From contig NZ_JAUXPI010000029.1 of the NCBI RefSeq assembly GCF_030684035.1, positions 1-64,000 of the forward strand: a DNA stretch of 64,000 bases. Direction: 5' to 3'. Below, piece by piece: positions 12,311 to 21,413 of this stretch (within the stretch, counting starts at the first letter, position 1; every line of letters starts with the position of its first letter). The position numbers and the translations under genes are program-made. The notes under the pieces are model-generated. The model saw only the letters and a list, made by a program, of their open reading frames with translations, made no database searches and was not told where the DNA came from. Source of the DNA: Phaeovulum sp. Lineage in GTDB: Bacteria; Pseudomonadota; Alphaproteobacteria; Rhodobacterales; Rhodobacteraceae.

Positions 12311-13450
12311 TCAAAGCGCCGCCAGCACCGCGCGCGCCGCCCGCAGCCCCGGCGACTCGCCACCCTCGCCAAGGCGCTGCATGGTCACCTCCATCGCCGC
12401 AAACTGCGCCGCCCGCGCCGCCTCATCCTCCAGCAGTCGCAACAGCGCGGCCGCCATCGGCCCGGCGCGGCAATTGCTGCCGATGAACTCGGGGATCACC
12501 CGGGTCTCGGAAACGAGGTTGACCAGCGTGACGGTATCGATCCGCAGCATCCGGGAAAAGATGATGCGGCTCAACGCGGCCATGTCATAGCCGATCACCA
12601 TCGGCACCCGCGCCGCCGCCAGCTCAAGACTGACCGTGCCCGAGGCGGCCAGCGCCAGATCGGCGGCGGCAAAGGCGGCGCGCTTGTCTTCGCCGCTTTC
12701 CACCACGATCGGAGCCACCGGCCAGCGCGCGGTCATCTCGCGCACCATGCCCGCCACCCCGCGCACCGTTGGCAACACCACCCGCAGCCCCGGTTCGCGG
12801 TCACGCAGCCGCATCAGCGCCTCGTCAAACCGCGGCCCCAGCCGCGCCACCTCGCCCCGCCGCGACCCTGGCAGGCAGAGCACCAGCGGCTGATCCGGGC
12901 CGATCATGTGGGTTTCCCGGAACGCGGCGGCTTCGGCGGCGCTGGCGCGCGGCTCGGCCACTACCGGGTGGCCGACAAAATCGCAGCCCATCCCCGCCGC
13001 CTGCATATAGGGCGGCTCGAACGGCAAGAGCGCCAGCACATGGTCGATGAAGGGGGCCATTTTCGCCGCCCGCCCGGGTCGCCACGCCCAGACAGAAGGC
13101 GCGACATAGTGGATGGTGCGCAGTCCGGGCCGACCGGCACGCGCGGCACGGGCCACGCGCAGGCAGAAATCAGGGCTGTCGATGGTGATCAGGGCATCGC
13201 CCGATGCCACCACCGCCGCCGCCATTTCGGCAATGCGGCGTTTCAGCGCGCGATACTTCGGCAGCACCTCCCAAAGCCCCATCACCGAAAGCTCTTCCAT
13301 CGGAAACCGGCTTTGCAGCCCCTCCGCCTCCATCAGCGGCCCACCGACACCATCGAATGCCACATCCGGCAGCAGTGCCTTCAACCCTGCCATGAGCGCT
13401 GCCCCAAGCGCGTCGCCCGACGCCTCGCCCGCGATCAGAAAGAACTTCAT
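12311..13450 (-). CDS. lpxB: Lipid-A-disaccharide synthase LpxB
   Basis: LpxB joins UDP-2,3-diacylglucosamine to lipid X to give the lipid A disaccharide, at the inner face of the inner membrane. The 379-residue GT-B glycosyltransferase begins with the family motif AGEASGD (residues 7-13) and contains VAPSVWAWRPGRA and LPGSRRGEV, typical of LpxB. Its ATG overlaps the stop of lpxI by 4 bases (ATGA). It is the last gene of the long envelope operon running leftward from pyrH. Confidence 0.96.
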   Translation of the reverse strand: MKFFLIAGEASGDALGAALMAGLKALLPDVAFDGVGGPLMEAEGLQSRFPMEELSVMGLWEVLPKYRALKRRIAEMAAAVVASGDALITIDSPDFCLRVARAARAGRPGLRTIHYVAPSVWAWRPGRAAKMAPFIDHVLALLPFEPPYMQAAGMGCDFVGHPVVAEPRASAAEAAAFRETHMIGPDQPLVLCLPGSRRGEVARLGPRFDEALMRLRDREPGLRVVLPTVRGVAGMVREMTARWPVAPIVVESGEDKRAAFAAADLALAASGTVSLELAAARVPMVIGYDMAALSRIIFSRMLRIDTVTLVNLVSETRVIPEFIGSNCRAGPMAAALLRLLEDEAARAAQFAAMEVTMQRLGEGGESPGLRAARAVLAAL

Positions 13451-14256
13451 GGCAGCCGCGACCAGAGAAAAAGGCCCGCAGCTTCGGCCGCGGCCAGGGT
13501 TGCGGCACGGTCGAGCAGCAGCACGCCGCCCGCCTCCCAGGCGATGCCTGCCAGCCCCGCCGCCGCCGCGCGCGCGACCGTATCGGGGCCGATTGCAGGC
13601 AGATCGACGCGGCGGTCCTGCCCGGGCTTCGGTGCCTTGTAAAGCACCCCGCTTCGGGGTGCGGGGTCGGGCAAAAGGCTACGATGGCGGGCGGCGAAAT
13701 CGAGCATGGCATCGGTGCCGGGCAATGCCTCGGTGGCAAGGCACAGACCTTGCACGACCACTGCCCCCTGCCCCAGATCTTCCGCCCCGATCGCCGCGAC
13801 GATGGCGGCAGCGCGGGCTGCATCAGCCTCGTCCTGCGGGCTCGGTGCGCCGGTCAGCACGCCCGCACCCGGCACAAGATCGGGGGCTACCTGATCGGGG
13901 CCGAGCACCTCGAAGCCCCAGTCCTCGAATATCGCGATGGTCAGGCGCAGCGCCGCATCGTCGCCGCCCTGCATTGCGGCCAGCAGGCGCGGCACCAGCG
14001 CGGCGGTGCGGCTGTCGAACAGCTCCGGATCAAGGTGCGGACGGCGCACACCGCCGGCCAGTACCACGCGCCGCACCCCGAGCCCGTGCAAATGCTCGAG
14101 AAAGGGCACCAACCGTTCCAGCCGGAAGCAAAGCGGATCGGCCACCACTTCGGACCGGATGCCTTCCAGTTCGGCCAGAACGAAAGGCTCGCCAAGCGCC
14201 GCCGCCAAGAGGCGCGGCAAAGCCCCGGCCCCGGCGATGAGCGCAAGCTCGGTCAT
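13447..14256 (-). CDS. lpxI: UDP-2,3-diacylglucosamine pyrophosphatase LpxI
   Basis: LpxI hydrolyses UDP-2,3-diacylglucosamine to lipid X and UMP and replaces the unrelated LpxH in alphaproteobacteria. The 269-residue protein (former DUF1009) starts with the short N-terminal domain LALIAGAGALP and has the conserved block GVRRVVLAGGVRRP near residue 60, and the C-terminal core with KAPKPGQDRRVDLPAIGPDT and the AGIAWEAG motif. It overlaps lpxA upstream and lpxB downstream by 4 bases each, so the three lipid A genes are translationally coupled. Confidence 0.94.
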   Translation of the reverse strand: MTELALIAGAGALPRLLAAALGEPFVLAELEGIRSEVVADPLCFRLERLVPFLEHLHGLGVRRVVLAGGVRRPHLDPELFDSRTAALVPRLLAAMQGGDDAALRLTIAIFEDWGFEVLGPDQVAPDLVPGAGVLTGAPSPQDEADAARAAAIVAAIGAEDLGQGAVVVQGLCLATEALPGTDAMLDFAARHRSLLPDPAPRSGVLYKAPKPGQDRRVDLPAIGPDTVARAAAAGLAGIAWEAGGVLLLDRAATLAAAEAAGLFLWSRLP

Positions 14257-15047
14257 CGCGGCGTCAGGAAGCTGCGGTCAGACGGACCGAGAATGAAATC
14301 GAGCACCTCGCGCGCCATCGGGCCAGCCCCCCCGGCATCCGAGAGCCGCCGCGCCGCGTCGCGGAAATTGCCTTCGCCGAGTGCCGCGTAAAGCTCGCGC
14401 AACTCGGCGATTTCAGGCTTTCCGGCACCACGCCGTTTCAGCCCGACAAGATTCAGCCCTTCCAGCACGCCACGCGGCCCCTGCACAAGGCCATGCGGTA
14501 TCACATCCGCCGTGACCATTGTCAGCGCGCCGATGATTGCGCCGCGGCCGATGCGCACAAACTGGTGCACCCCGGAAAGACCGCCGACGATCACATCTTC
14601 CTCGATCACGCAATGCCCGGCCACCGCAACGCTGTTGACCAGAATCACCCGGTCGCCGATCTGGCAATCATGCGCGACATGGGCGCTTGCCATGAACAGG
14701 CAATCGTTGCCGATGCAGGTGACCAGACCGCCGCCCTCGGTGCCGGGGTTCATCGTTACATATTCGCGGATCCGGTTGCGCGCGCCAATCACCAGGCGGC
14801 TCGCCTCGCCCCTATATTTCAGATCTTGCGGGGCCTGACCGAGCGAGGCGAAGGGAAACACCACCGTATCTTCGCCGATCTCGGTCGCGCCACCGACGAC
14901 CACATGCGATTTGAGCTCGACCCGCGCGCCCAGAACCACCTCGGCCCCGACCACGCAGAACGGCCCGATCCGCGCGCCCGCGCCGATCACCGCCCCCGGA
15001 TCGACCACCGCCGAGGGGTGCACAAACGCGGTGGCGTCAATGCCCAT
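14253..15047 (-). CDS. lpxA: UDP-N-acetylglucosamine acyltransferase LpxA
   Basis: LpxA transfers a 3-hydroxyacyl chain from acyl carrier protein to UDP-GlcNAc, the first step of lipid A synthesis. The 264-residue protein is a left-handed parallel beta-helix built from hexapeptide repeats over residues 5-190, with catalytic H126 in the SAHVAHDC block, and a helical C-terminus. An open frame extends 165 bases further upstream into fabZ, but the ATG at 15047 gives the standard N-terminus. It starts 2 bases after the fabZ stop. Confidence 0.96.
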   Translation of the reverse strand: MGIDATAFVHPSAVVDPGAVIGAGARIGPFCVVGAEVVLGARVELKSHVVVGGATEIGEDTVVFPFASLGQAPQDLKYRGEASRLVIGARNRIREYVTMNPGTEGGGLVTCIGNDCLFMASAHVAHDCQIGDRVILVNSVAVAGHCVIEEDVIVGGLSGVHQFVRIGRGAIIGALTMVTADVIPHGLVQGPRGVLEGLNLVGLKRRGAGKPEIAELRELYAALGEGNFRDAARRLSDAGGAGPMAREVLDFILGPSDRSFLTPR

Positions 15048-15049
15048 GA

Positions 15050-15511
15050 CTAACCTTTCAGGTCCATCATCGCGGTGAATTCCGCCTCGGCCGCAAGCTG
15101 CCCATCGACCCGCGCCTGGCCGAGAAATTTCCAGATCTTGCCGCCGCCGCGCTTTACCGTCACATGCAGTTCCAGCACATCGCCCGGCACCACCTTGCGG
15201 CGGAACTTGCAACCGTCGATCGCCATGAAATAGGTGAGCAGCGGCTTGTCGATGACATTGAGGCTGATCCCCACCACCACCGCCGAGGTCTGCGCCATGG
15301 CTTCGACGATCATCACCCCGGGCATCACCGGCTCGGCAGGGAAATGGCCCTGAAAATGCGGTTCATTGAAGGTGACGTTCTTGATGCCGACGGCACCCTT
15401 GAAAGGCACGATGTCGCGCACCTTGTCGATCAGCAGGAACGGGTAACGATGCGGAATGATCCTCTGAATCAGATGGATATCGGCCTCAGTATGGGCAGCT
15501 GGCTCGGACAT
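15050..15511 (-). CDS. fabZ: 3-hydroxyacyl-ACP dehydratase FabZ
   Basis: FabZ dehydrates 3-hydroxyacyl-ACP in fatty acid elongation and competes with LpxA for the same hydroxyacyl pool. The 153-residue hot-dog-fold protein has the catalytic histidine in PHFQGHFP (H56) and the acidic residue in [13 protein letters not shown] (E70). The ATG at 15511 has an AGGAG site 6 bases upstream, better than a start 78 bases further up. It sits between ompH and lpxA; in many proteobacteria lpxD would lie between ompH and fabZ but here there is only an 83-base gap. Confidence 0.95.
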   Translation of the reverse strand: MSEPAAHTEADIHLIQRIIPHRYPFLLIDKVRDIVPFKGAVGIKNVTFNEPHFQGHFPAEPVMPGVMIVEAMAQTSAVVVGISLNVIDKPLLTYFMAIDGCKFRRKVVPGDVLELHVTVKRGGGKIWKFLGQARVDGQLAAEAEFTAMMDLKG

Positions 15512-15594
15512 CGCGGCTCCTGCGCTGATCGGCGTCGTTCCAATGTGGTGCGGACTTGCTAGCAATGCCGCTGTTGAATGGCAAGCCACGCGGC

Positions 15595-16206
15595 TCAGTT
15601 TCCGTCGGCGGGCACGGCGGGTGCGGTGGGTTCTGGTGCCGCTTCCGGCAGCGGCGTGGCAGGCCCGGCACCCAGCAGCGCGTCGGCGCGCGCGATCACC
15701 TCGTCGGTCACATCGATCGCATCCACCGCCAGAAAGATCGCCGCGCGGTCAAGAATTGCCACCGCGCCGCGCGCCTTCAGCACCTCGCTCAGCGGGGTGA
15801 AAAGCGCCTGATAATAGCCAAGCTTTTCGGCGTCGGCGCGGCGCGCGATATCACGCGACTTGGCATCCTGTCGACGCCGGATTTCGGTTACCTTGGCGTC
15901 GAAAGCGTCGGCGGCGGTGCGAAACTCCTCGGCAGGCATAGTCGCGCGGCGCTCGGTCAGATCACGCTCCTCAAGGGTAAGCTCGTCGGCGATACCTTCA
16001 TTCTCGGCGGCTAGCGCCGCGAGCTCGGAGTTGATCTGCGCCGCCACCCGCTTGCCCCAGAGCGAGCCGGTATAAACCCGCTCGGGGTCAAGCGTCAGCA
16101 CCGGGCTTGGCATGGTGATAGCGCCCCGCGGCACCTCTTGCGCCTGCGCCATGCCGACTGCAAGCGCAAGGACAACGGTCAGACCGAGGATGCGCAACAG
16201 CGCCAT
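15595..16206 (-). CDS. OmpH/Skp-family periplasmic chaperone
   Basis: Skp-type proteins hold unfolded outer-membrane proteins in the periplasm and deliver them to the Bam complex. The 203-residue protein has a signal peptide (residues 1-22, cleavage after AQA) and a charged helical region, about residues 60-140, that would form the tentacle arms. Its C-terminus (after about 180) is a Pro/Ala-rich tail. The sequence is divergent from E. coli Skp, as is usual in this group. The ATG at 16206 is preferred to a TTG 9 bases upstream. It follows bamA by 13 bases, which supports the role. Confidence 0.88.
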   Translation of the reverse strand: MALLRILGLTVVLALAVGMAQAQEVPRGAITMPSPVLTLDPERVYTGSLWGKRVAAQINSELAALAAENEGIADELTLEERDLTERRATMPAEEFRTAADAFDAKVTEIRRRQDAKSRDIARRADAEKLGYYQALFTPLSEVLKARGAVAILDRAAIFLAVDAIDVTDEVIARADALLGAGPATPLPEAAPEPTAPAVPADGN

Positions 16207-16219
16207 GGTCGCCAAAGCC

Positions 16220-18547
16220 TCAGAACTGGGTCGAGATCGTCAGATCGAATTCCTGCTCGACATCATAGGCTTCTTTCAGCAATGCCCGCGAGAAGTTGAA
16301 GCGCAGCGGCCCGATGACCGTATCCCAGAACACCGAAACCCCGATGGCCGAGCGCAGGTGCATGGAATCGTCAACCGACCCGCCACCGTCATTGTCGAGC
16401 CCCCAGACCGTGCCGACATCAAGGAACAGCCCGCCGCTGACGCCGTATTCTTCCGGCAGGCCGATCGGGAACTTGGCTTCAAGGCGAAGCGCGGCGAAGT
16501 AGTTGCCGCCAAGCGCATCATTGTTGACGGCACCAAGATCGCGCGGGCCAAAGCCGTTCGGCTCGAACCCGCGGATCTTGCCGTTGCCCGAGAAGCGATC
16601 AAGAACGCGGCTTTGCTGCCCGCCCATCATGTGCACCGCGCCACCTTCAAGCTCGGCGCGCAGCGTTACCGCTTCGCGGAACACCTTGGTCTGCGCGGCA
16701 AAAAGCGCCGTCGTGCGCAGCGATTGCACATCGCCGCCGACGCCTGCAAAATCCTGCCCGAAGCGGAATTGCAGCGATGACCGGGGGTTAAGCCCGGAAA
16801 GCCGGGTGTCATGCGTGTAGGTATAGCCGAGCCCGCTCGAAATCAGCGCCCCGGCTTCGCCTTGCAGGATCGTCGAGGAGTTGGCGTTGACCTCGAAAAG
16901 GTCATCGCGCGCTGCGGAATAGCGAAGCTCCAGCCGCCCGACCCGCGAAACCGGAAAATCGAGCGCCACCGAAAGCCCCATCCGGTCGGACTGATAGAAC
17001 GAGAAATCGTTGTCGGAAACCTTCTGGAAGGCATTGAACTTGAACTTCAGATCGCGCCCGAGCAGCTGCGGCTCGATGAAGGTAATCAGGGTGTCAGCGT
17101 TGTTCGCCGCTGTCGAGAAGTTGAGCGCAACATACTGGCCGCGCCCGAGGAAGTTCGATTCCTGCAAGCGCACATTGGCACCGAAACCGGCGGCAACGCC
17201 GTAGGTTGCACCGAAGGAAAGCGAGCCGGTCGCCTGTTCGGTCACGTTCACATCGACCACCACCTGATCGGCCGCAGAACCGGGGCGGGTGTTGACATCG
17301 GTGCTGGAGAAAAAGCCGAGCGCACGAATCCGCTCTGCGCCATTGCGAATTTCGCGCGGATTGAAGGGGTCGCCTTCGACCGTGCGGAACTGCCGCCGCA
17401 CCACCTGATCGAGCGTGGTGGTGTTGCCTTCAATGTCGATGCGCTCGACAAAAACCCGCGGCCCGCGCACCAGCGCCAGCGTCAGGTTCACCGTCAGATC
17501 GCGGTCGTTGCGGGTGATGCGCGGCTCGACCTGCACAAAGGTCAGGCCCTTGTTCAGCGCGAGGGCCTCCATCCGCGAGATCGTCAGATCAATGTCGGAA
17601 GGCGAATAGGTGGCACCCGGTTTGACCCTCACCTCGCGCTCGAACTCGGCGGCATCGACACCGTTGATTTCGCTGATCGTGGTGATTGTGGCAAAGCGGT
17701 AGGGCTGCCCTTCATGCAGATTGAAGGTCAGGAAAAACGCGTTGCGTTCGCGCGAAAACTCGGTCGAGGTGCCAAGCACCTGAAAGTCGATGTAGCCGCG
17801 CGAGCGGTAGAAATCGGTGAGCAGTTGCTTGTCGAACTCGGTCCGCTCGGGCACGAAAGTGTCGCTGCGGATCAGCCTGCGGAAAATTCCCGCCTGCTTC
17901 GATTCCAGCACCTGCCGCAGACGGGCGTCAGAAAAGGCCTGGTTGCCGGTAAACGAAAGCCGCTCGATCTCGGTCACCGCACCTTCGGTGATCTCGAAGG
18001 CGAGGTCCACGCGGTTGCCAGAAAGCCGGATCAGCCGGGGGTTCACCCGCGCTGCCATGCGGCCCTGCGCGGCATAGACCTCGGCAATCTTCTGTGCATC
18101 GGCCTCGGCGGTGGCGGGCGAATAGACATGGCGCGACTGCGAGCGCACGAGCCCGGCAAGTTCCTCGTCCTTGAGGATCTTGTTGCCTTCGAAATTGATG
18201 ATGTTGATGGTCGGATACTCGCGCACGCGGATCAACAAAGTTCCGCCCTGTGGCACGATCTCCACGCTTTCAAACAGGCCCGAGCCTTGAATCCGCTGGT
18301 AGGCGTCGTTCAGCTCGCCAGCACTCACCACCTTGCCCCGACCGATTCCGGCAAGGGTTACCACCGTTGCGGTCTCGATCCGCTCCAGCCCGCTGACCTG
18401 AATCGAAGAAAAGGTATAGCTTTGCGCCAGCGCAGCACCTGGCAGGGTGCCGCAAGCCATTGCAATTGCAAGGTAAAGGAGGCCAGTCCGCAAACGCTGC
18501 AAAACCCGCGCGCCAACACCGCAGCCAAAATGCCGCAAGCTCGTCAT
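16220..18547 (-). CDS. bamA: Outer-membrane protein assembly factor BamA
   Basis: BamA is the central outer-membrane beta-barrel that folds and inserts other barrels. The 775-residue precursor has a signal peptide (about residues 1-41, ending ALA), five POTRA domains across about residues 45-430, and a 16-strand barrel with the conserved loop-6 motif IRGFEP (about residue 653) and a terminal aromatic beta-signal ending FDLTISTQF. The ATG follows GGGAGA by 6 bases. A good -35 element lies in the gap upstream, so bamA-ompH-fabZ-lpx may have an extra promoter inside the operon. Confidence 0.97.
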   Translation of the reverse strand: MTSLRHFGCGVGARVLQRLRTGLLYLAIAMACGTLPGAALAQSYTFSSIQVSGLERIETATVVTLAGIGRGKVVSAGELNDAYQRIQGSGLFESVEIVPQGGTLLIRVREYPTINIINFEGNKILKDEELAGLVRSQSRHVYSPATAEADAQKIAEVYAAQGRMAARVNPRLIRLSGNRVDLAFEITEGAVTEIERLSFTGNQAFSDARLRQVLESKQAGIFRRLIRSDTFVPERTEFDKQLLTDFYRSRGYIDFQVLGTSTEFSRERNAFFLTFNLHEGQPYRFATITTISEINGVDAAEFEREVRVKPGATYSPSDIDLTISRMEALALNKGLTFVQVEPRITRNDRDLTVNLTLALVRGPRVFVERIDIEGNTTTLDQVVRRQFRTVEGDPFNPREIRNGAERIRALGFFSSTDVNTRPGSAADQVVVDVNVTEQATGSLSFGATYGVAAGFGANVRLQESNFLGRGQYVALNFSTAANNADTLITFIEPQLLGRDLKFKFNAFQKVSDNDFSFYQSDRMGLSVALDFPVSRVGRLELRYSAARDDLFEVNANSSTILQGEAGALISSGLGYTYTHDTRLSGLNPRSSLQFRFGQDFAGVGGDVQSLRTTALFAAQTKVFREAVTLRAELEGGAVHMMGGQQSRVLDRFSGNGKIRGFEPNGFGPRDLGAVNNDALGGNYFAALRLEAKFPIGLPEEYGVSGGLFLDVGTVWGLDNDGGGSVDDSMHLRSAIGVSVFWDTVIGPLRFNFSRALLKEAYDVEQEFDLTISTQF

Positions 18548-18582
18548 CGTGATCTCCCGCCCAGGTATAGATCTTATACTTG

Positions 18583-18611
18583 TGACTAGCCCGAATGACG
18601 GGGCTTGTCAA
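18583..18611 (-). promoter_or_regulatory. Candidate promoter upstream of bamA
   Basis: On the minus strand a perfect -35 TTGACA (18611-18606) is 17 bases from TAGTCA (18588-18583), which is a weak -10. It overlaps a 6-bp hairpin (GGGCTT/AAGCCC, 18601-18617) that could instead end transcripts from upstream genes. Confidence 0.4.
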
Positions 18612-18635
18612 AAGCCCTCGGTGCGGGAAATTGCC

Positions 18636-18806
18636 TTACGGCTGGAGCATGTAGACCGGCGCGGGAAAGCTGTTCTGGTAGAGCACGGTGCACAGCATCG
18701 CGGTGCCGGTAAGCGCCACCACAAGCGCCAGCGGCACCAGCAGGCGGTCGAGGTTGATTTCGACCAGCAGCGATATTCCGCGATAGCTCTCGGCGATCAT
18801 TTGCAT
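18636..18806 (-). CDS. 56-residue single-span membrane protein between rseP and bamA
   Basis: A small gene fills the 328-base gap between rseP and bamA. The ATG at 18806 follows an AGAGGG site and the frame runs 56 codons to TAA. The N-terminus is mildly amphipathic (MQMIAESYRGISLLVEINLD), then comes a single membrane span (residues 22-43, LLVPLALVVALTGTAMLCTVLY) and a short polar tail ending YMLQP. There is no signal-peptidase site. Its place inside the Bam/lipid A operon suggests an envelope role, but I do not recognise the family. Confidence 0.68.
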   Translation of the reverse strand: MQMIAESYRGISLLVEINLDRLLVPLALVVALTGTAMLCTVLYQNSFPAPVYMLQP

Positions 18807-18875
18807 GGCTCAGCCCTCTTCTCACCAGCGCAACGATGCACGCGTTTTATGGCAGAAGTTGGGCACCGGCCCGGA

Positions 18876-20228
18876 TCAGGGGCAGAAGATATCGTTGTTG
18901 AGCCCGAATGCCATCAGCCCCAGCACCAGCACCAGCCCGAGCGTCATCAGCACATTCAGCACCCTTTCGGCGGGCGGCTTGCCGGTGATCGCCTCCCAGG
19001 CGTGAAACACCAGATGCCCGCCGTCGAGCACCGGAATCGGGAACAGATTCAACAGGCCCACCGCTGTTGAAAGCATCGCCACGAACCAGATGAAATTGCT
19101 CATCCCCGCCGAAGCCGCCTGCGCCGAAGTTTCGGCAATGCCGATCGGGCCGCGCAGGTTGCAGCTGGAAATCGCGCCGGTGAGCATGTACCACATGCCC
19201 GACAGCGACGAACGCGCGATGAACCAGGTTTCCGAAGCGCCGCCCTCGACCGCCTCCCAGATGCCGGTGCGCCGGGTCTCGGGGGTGAAGAACAGGTTGC
19301 CGGTGGCCCCGATCAGCCAGCGGGTTTCAAAACCGCCGTCGCGCAATGGCAGATCGGTGCGGCGCGGCGAAAGGCTGACCACAAGGCTTTCGCCCGCCGC
19401 CATGCCCGGTCGCCAGACCGAAAGCTCGATCGGGGCACCTTCGGCCGCCAGCACCGCCGCCTGAAGATCGGCGAACCGGACCAGCGGCACGCCGCCCGCG
19501 CTCAACACCACATCGCCTGGCCGCAGGCCTGCATCGGCGGCAGCGCTGCCCGCGCCGATGCCCGCAAGTCGCGCCGGAAAAAGCGCCGGGCCGCTGACGG
19601 TCAGCACCTGCCCGGCGCGCTCGACCACATAGCTGAGGCTTGCCTCGGCGGGCACCGCCTCAACGGCAATGTTCAGCGCCGGATAATCCGGTGTGGCAAG
19701 CCCCGCGACCGAAACGATGCGGTCGCCGCGCCGGATCTCGCCCGCGCCACCCGGCAATTCCACCACCGCGCCGATGCTTGGCACATCAGTGGCGGTGCCC
19801 GACCAAATGAACACCCCGGCAAAGATCAGAACCGAGAGGGCGAAGTTGAACACCGGCCCCGCCGCCACCGTCGCCGCGCGCGCCCAGACCGGGGCCCCGT
19901 GCATGGTGTGGCGGCGTTCTTCCTCGGTCATATGCGCCATTGCCTCGGCATCGGCACCGGCCGAAGCCGCGTTTGCATCGCCCATGAACTTCACATAGCC
20001 GCCAAGCGGGATCGCGGCAATCTGCCAGCGGGTGCCGTGCAGGTCGCTGTAGCTGATGATCCGCGGCCCGAAACCGATCGAAAATACCTCGGCCCGAATC
20101 CCGGTAAGCCGCCCGATGATGTAGTGCCCGAATTCGTGCACGGTGACGATCACCAGCAGCGCCGCCACAAAGGCCGCGACGGTATAGAGAAGGTTGCCGA
20201 AATCGGGCAGCAGGGTAATGAAATCCAC
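18876..20228 (-). CDS. rseP: Site-2 intramembrane protease RseP
   Basis: RseP is an inner-membrane zinc metalloprotease that cleaves anti-sigma factors and remnant signal peptides within the membrane. The 450-residue protein has the zinc motif HEFGH (residues 31-35) in the first span, one or two PDZ domains (about residues 125-300, with GLRPGDVVLSAGG), and the LDGGH motif in the third span near residue 398. It starts with GTG. It sits between dxr (3-base gap) and the small membrane-protein gene, the normal place for this family. Confidence 0.95.
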   Translation of the reverse strand: MDFITLLPDFGNLLYTVAAFVAALLVIVTVHEFGHYIIGRLTGIRAEVFSIGFGPRIISYSDLHGTRWQIAAIPLGGYVKFMGDANAASAGADAEAMAHMTEEERRHTMHGAPVWARAATVAAGPVFNFALSVLIFAGVFIWSGTATDVPSIGAVVELPGGAGEIRRGDRIVSVAGLATPDYPALNIAVEAVPAEASLSYVVERAGQVLTVSGPALFPARLAGIGAGSAAADAGLRPGDVVLSAGGVPLVRFADLQAAVLAAEGAPIELSVWRPGMAAGESLVVSLSPRRTDLPLRDGGFETRWLIGATGNLFFTPETRRTGIWEAVEGGASETWFIARSSLSGMWYMLTGAISSCNLRGPIGIAETSAQAASAGMSNFIWFVAMLSTAVGLLNLFPIPVLDGGHLVFHAWEAITGKPPAERVLNVLMTLGLVLVLGLMAFGLNNDIFCP

Positions 20229-20231
20229 GCC

Positions 20232-21410
20232 TCAGTCCTTGTTCTGGCCAATCAGCGCCCGCGCCACCGCGCGCGCCTCGGCATCGGTTTGCAACACCAT
20301 ATCGAGGCTCGTCGCGGCTTTTCCAAGGCTTTGCCGCGCAACCATTTTGTCAAGGGTGGCCTCGACCAGCCCGGACATATCCATAAAGCCTACTTGACCT
20401 GAAATAAACGAATCGAGAGCGACTTCCTTGGCGGCGTTGAACACCGCCCCCGCCGTGCCGCCCGCCGCCATCACCTCGCGCGCCAACCGCAGCGCGGGCC
20501 AGCGCAGCGGGTCGGGTGCCTGAAAGCTGAGCCGCCCGAGCGCTGCCAGATCGAGCCGCGCCACCGGCAGCGGCGCGCGCGCCGGCCAGTTCAGCGCATA
20601 GCCGATGGCGTGGCGCATGTCGGGCGCGCCAAGATGCGCCATCAGCGCGCCATCGGCAAAACCGACGAGCGCATGCACAATGCTTTCGGGGTGCACCAGC
20701 ACCTCGATCTGTTCCGGTGCCACGCCAAAATATTCGTGGGTCTCGATCAGCTCCAGCGCCTTGTTGAACATCGAGGCCGAGTCGATGGTGATGCGCTGCC
20801 CCATCGACCAGTTCGGGTGCCGCGAGGCATCGGCCACGCTTGCCTGCACCAGCCGCTCCAGCGGCCAGTCGCGCAGGGCACCGCCCGAAGCGGTGATGAT
20901 GATCCGCTCGACCGCCGCGATGTCTTCGCCGACCAGCGCCTGAAACACCGCCGAATGCTCGCTGTCCACCGGCAGGATGCGCGCGCCATGCCGCGCCGCC
21001 TCGGCCAGCAGAAGCGGCCCGGCGGTGACCAGACTTTCCTTGTTGGCAAGCGCCAGCGTGGCACCATGGGCAAGCGCGCGAAACCCCGGTGCCAGCCCGG
21101 CCGCACCGACGATGGCGCTCATCACCCAGTCGGCCGGGCGGTCAGCGGCCTCAAGCAGCGCCGAGGTTCCGGCCGCCGCCGCGATGCCGGAGCCCGCGAG
21201 CGCGGCGCGAAGCTCGGCCAGACACTCCTCATGCGCGGTCACCGCGACCTCGGCCCCGAGCGCGCGCGCCTGTTCGGCAAGCCGCGCCACATTGCGTCCG
21301 CCGGTCAGCGCCACGGTGCGAAACGCCGCGCGCCCGCCCTGCCGCTGCAACAAATCGAAGGTGCTTTCGCCGATCGAACCGGTCGCGCCAAACACCGAAA
21401 GGCTGCGCAT
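20232..21410 (-). CDS. dxr: 1-deoxy-D-xylulose-5-phosphate reductoisomerase
   Basis: Dxr converts DXP to 2-C-methyl-D-erythritol 4-phosphate with NADPH, the committed step of the MEP isoprenoid pathway. The 392-residue protein has the NADPH Rossmann motif GATGSIG (residues 8-14), the ALANKESLV block, the metal site PVDSEHSA and the substrate loop NWSMGQRITIDSASM. Its gene is 3 bases from cdsA and rseP on either side, within the envelope operon. With uppS in the same operon it links isoprenoid supply to undecaprenyl carrier synthesis. Confidence 0.97.
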   Translation of the reverse strand: MRSLSVFGATGSIGESTFDLLQRQGGRAAFRTVALTGGRNVARLAEQARALGAEVAVTAHEECLAELRAALAGSGIAAAAGTSALLEAADRPADWVMSAIVGAAGLAPGFRALAHGATLALANKESLVTAGPLLLAEAARHGARILPVDSEHSAVFQALVGEDIAAVERIIITASGGALRDWPLERLVQASVADASRHPNWSMGQRITIDSASMFNKALELIETHEYFGVAPEQIEVLVHPESIVHALVGFADGALMAHLGAPDMRHAIGYALNWPARAPLPVARLDLAALGRLSFQAPDPLRWPALRLAREVMAAGGTAGAVFNAAKEVALDSFISGQVGFMDMSGLVEATLDKMVARQSLGKAATSLDMVLQTDAEARAVARALIGQNKD

Positions 21411-21413
21411 CGA

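Noticed and set aside
16811-18589. Open frame of 592 codons on the plus strand
   Set aside because: Antisense to bamA, which is certain; composition typical of a shadow frame.
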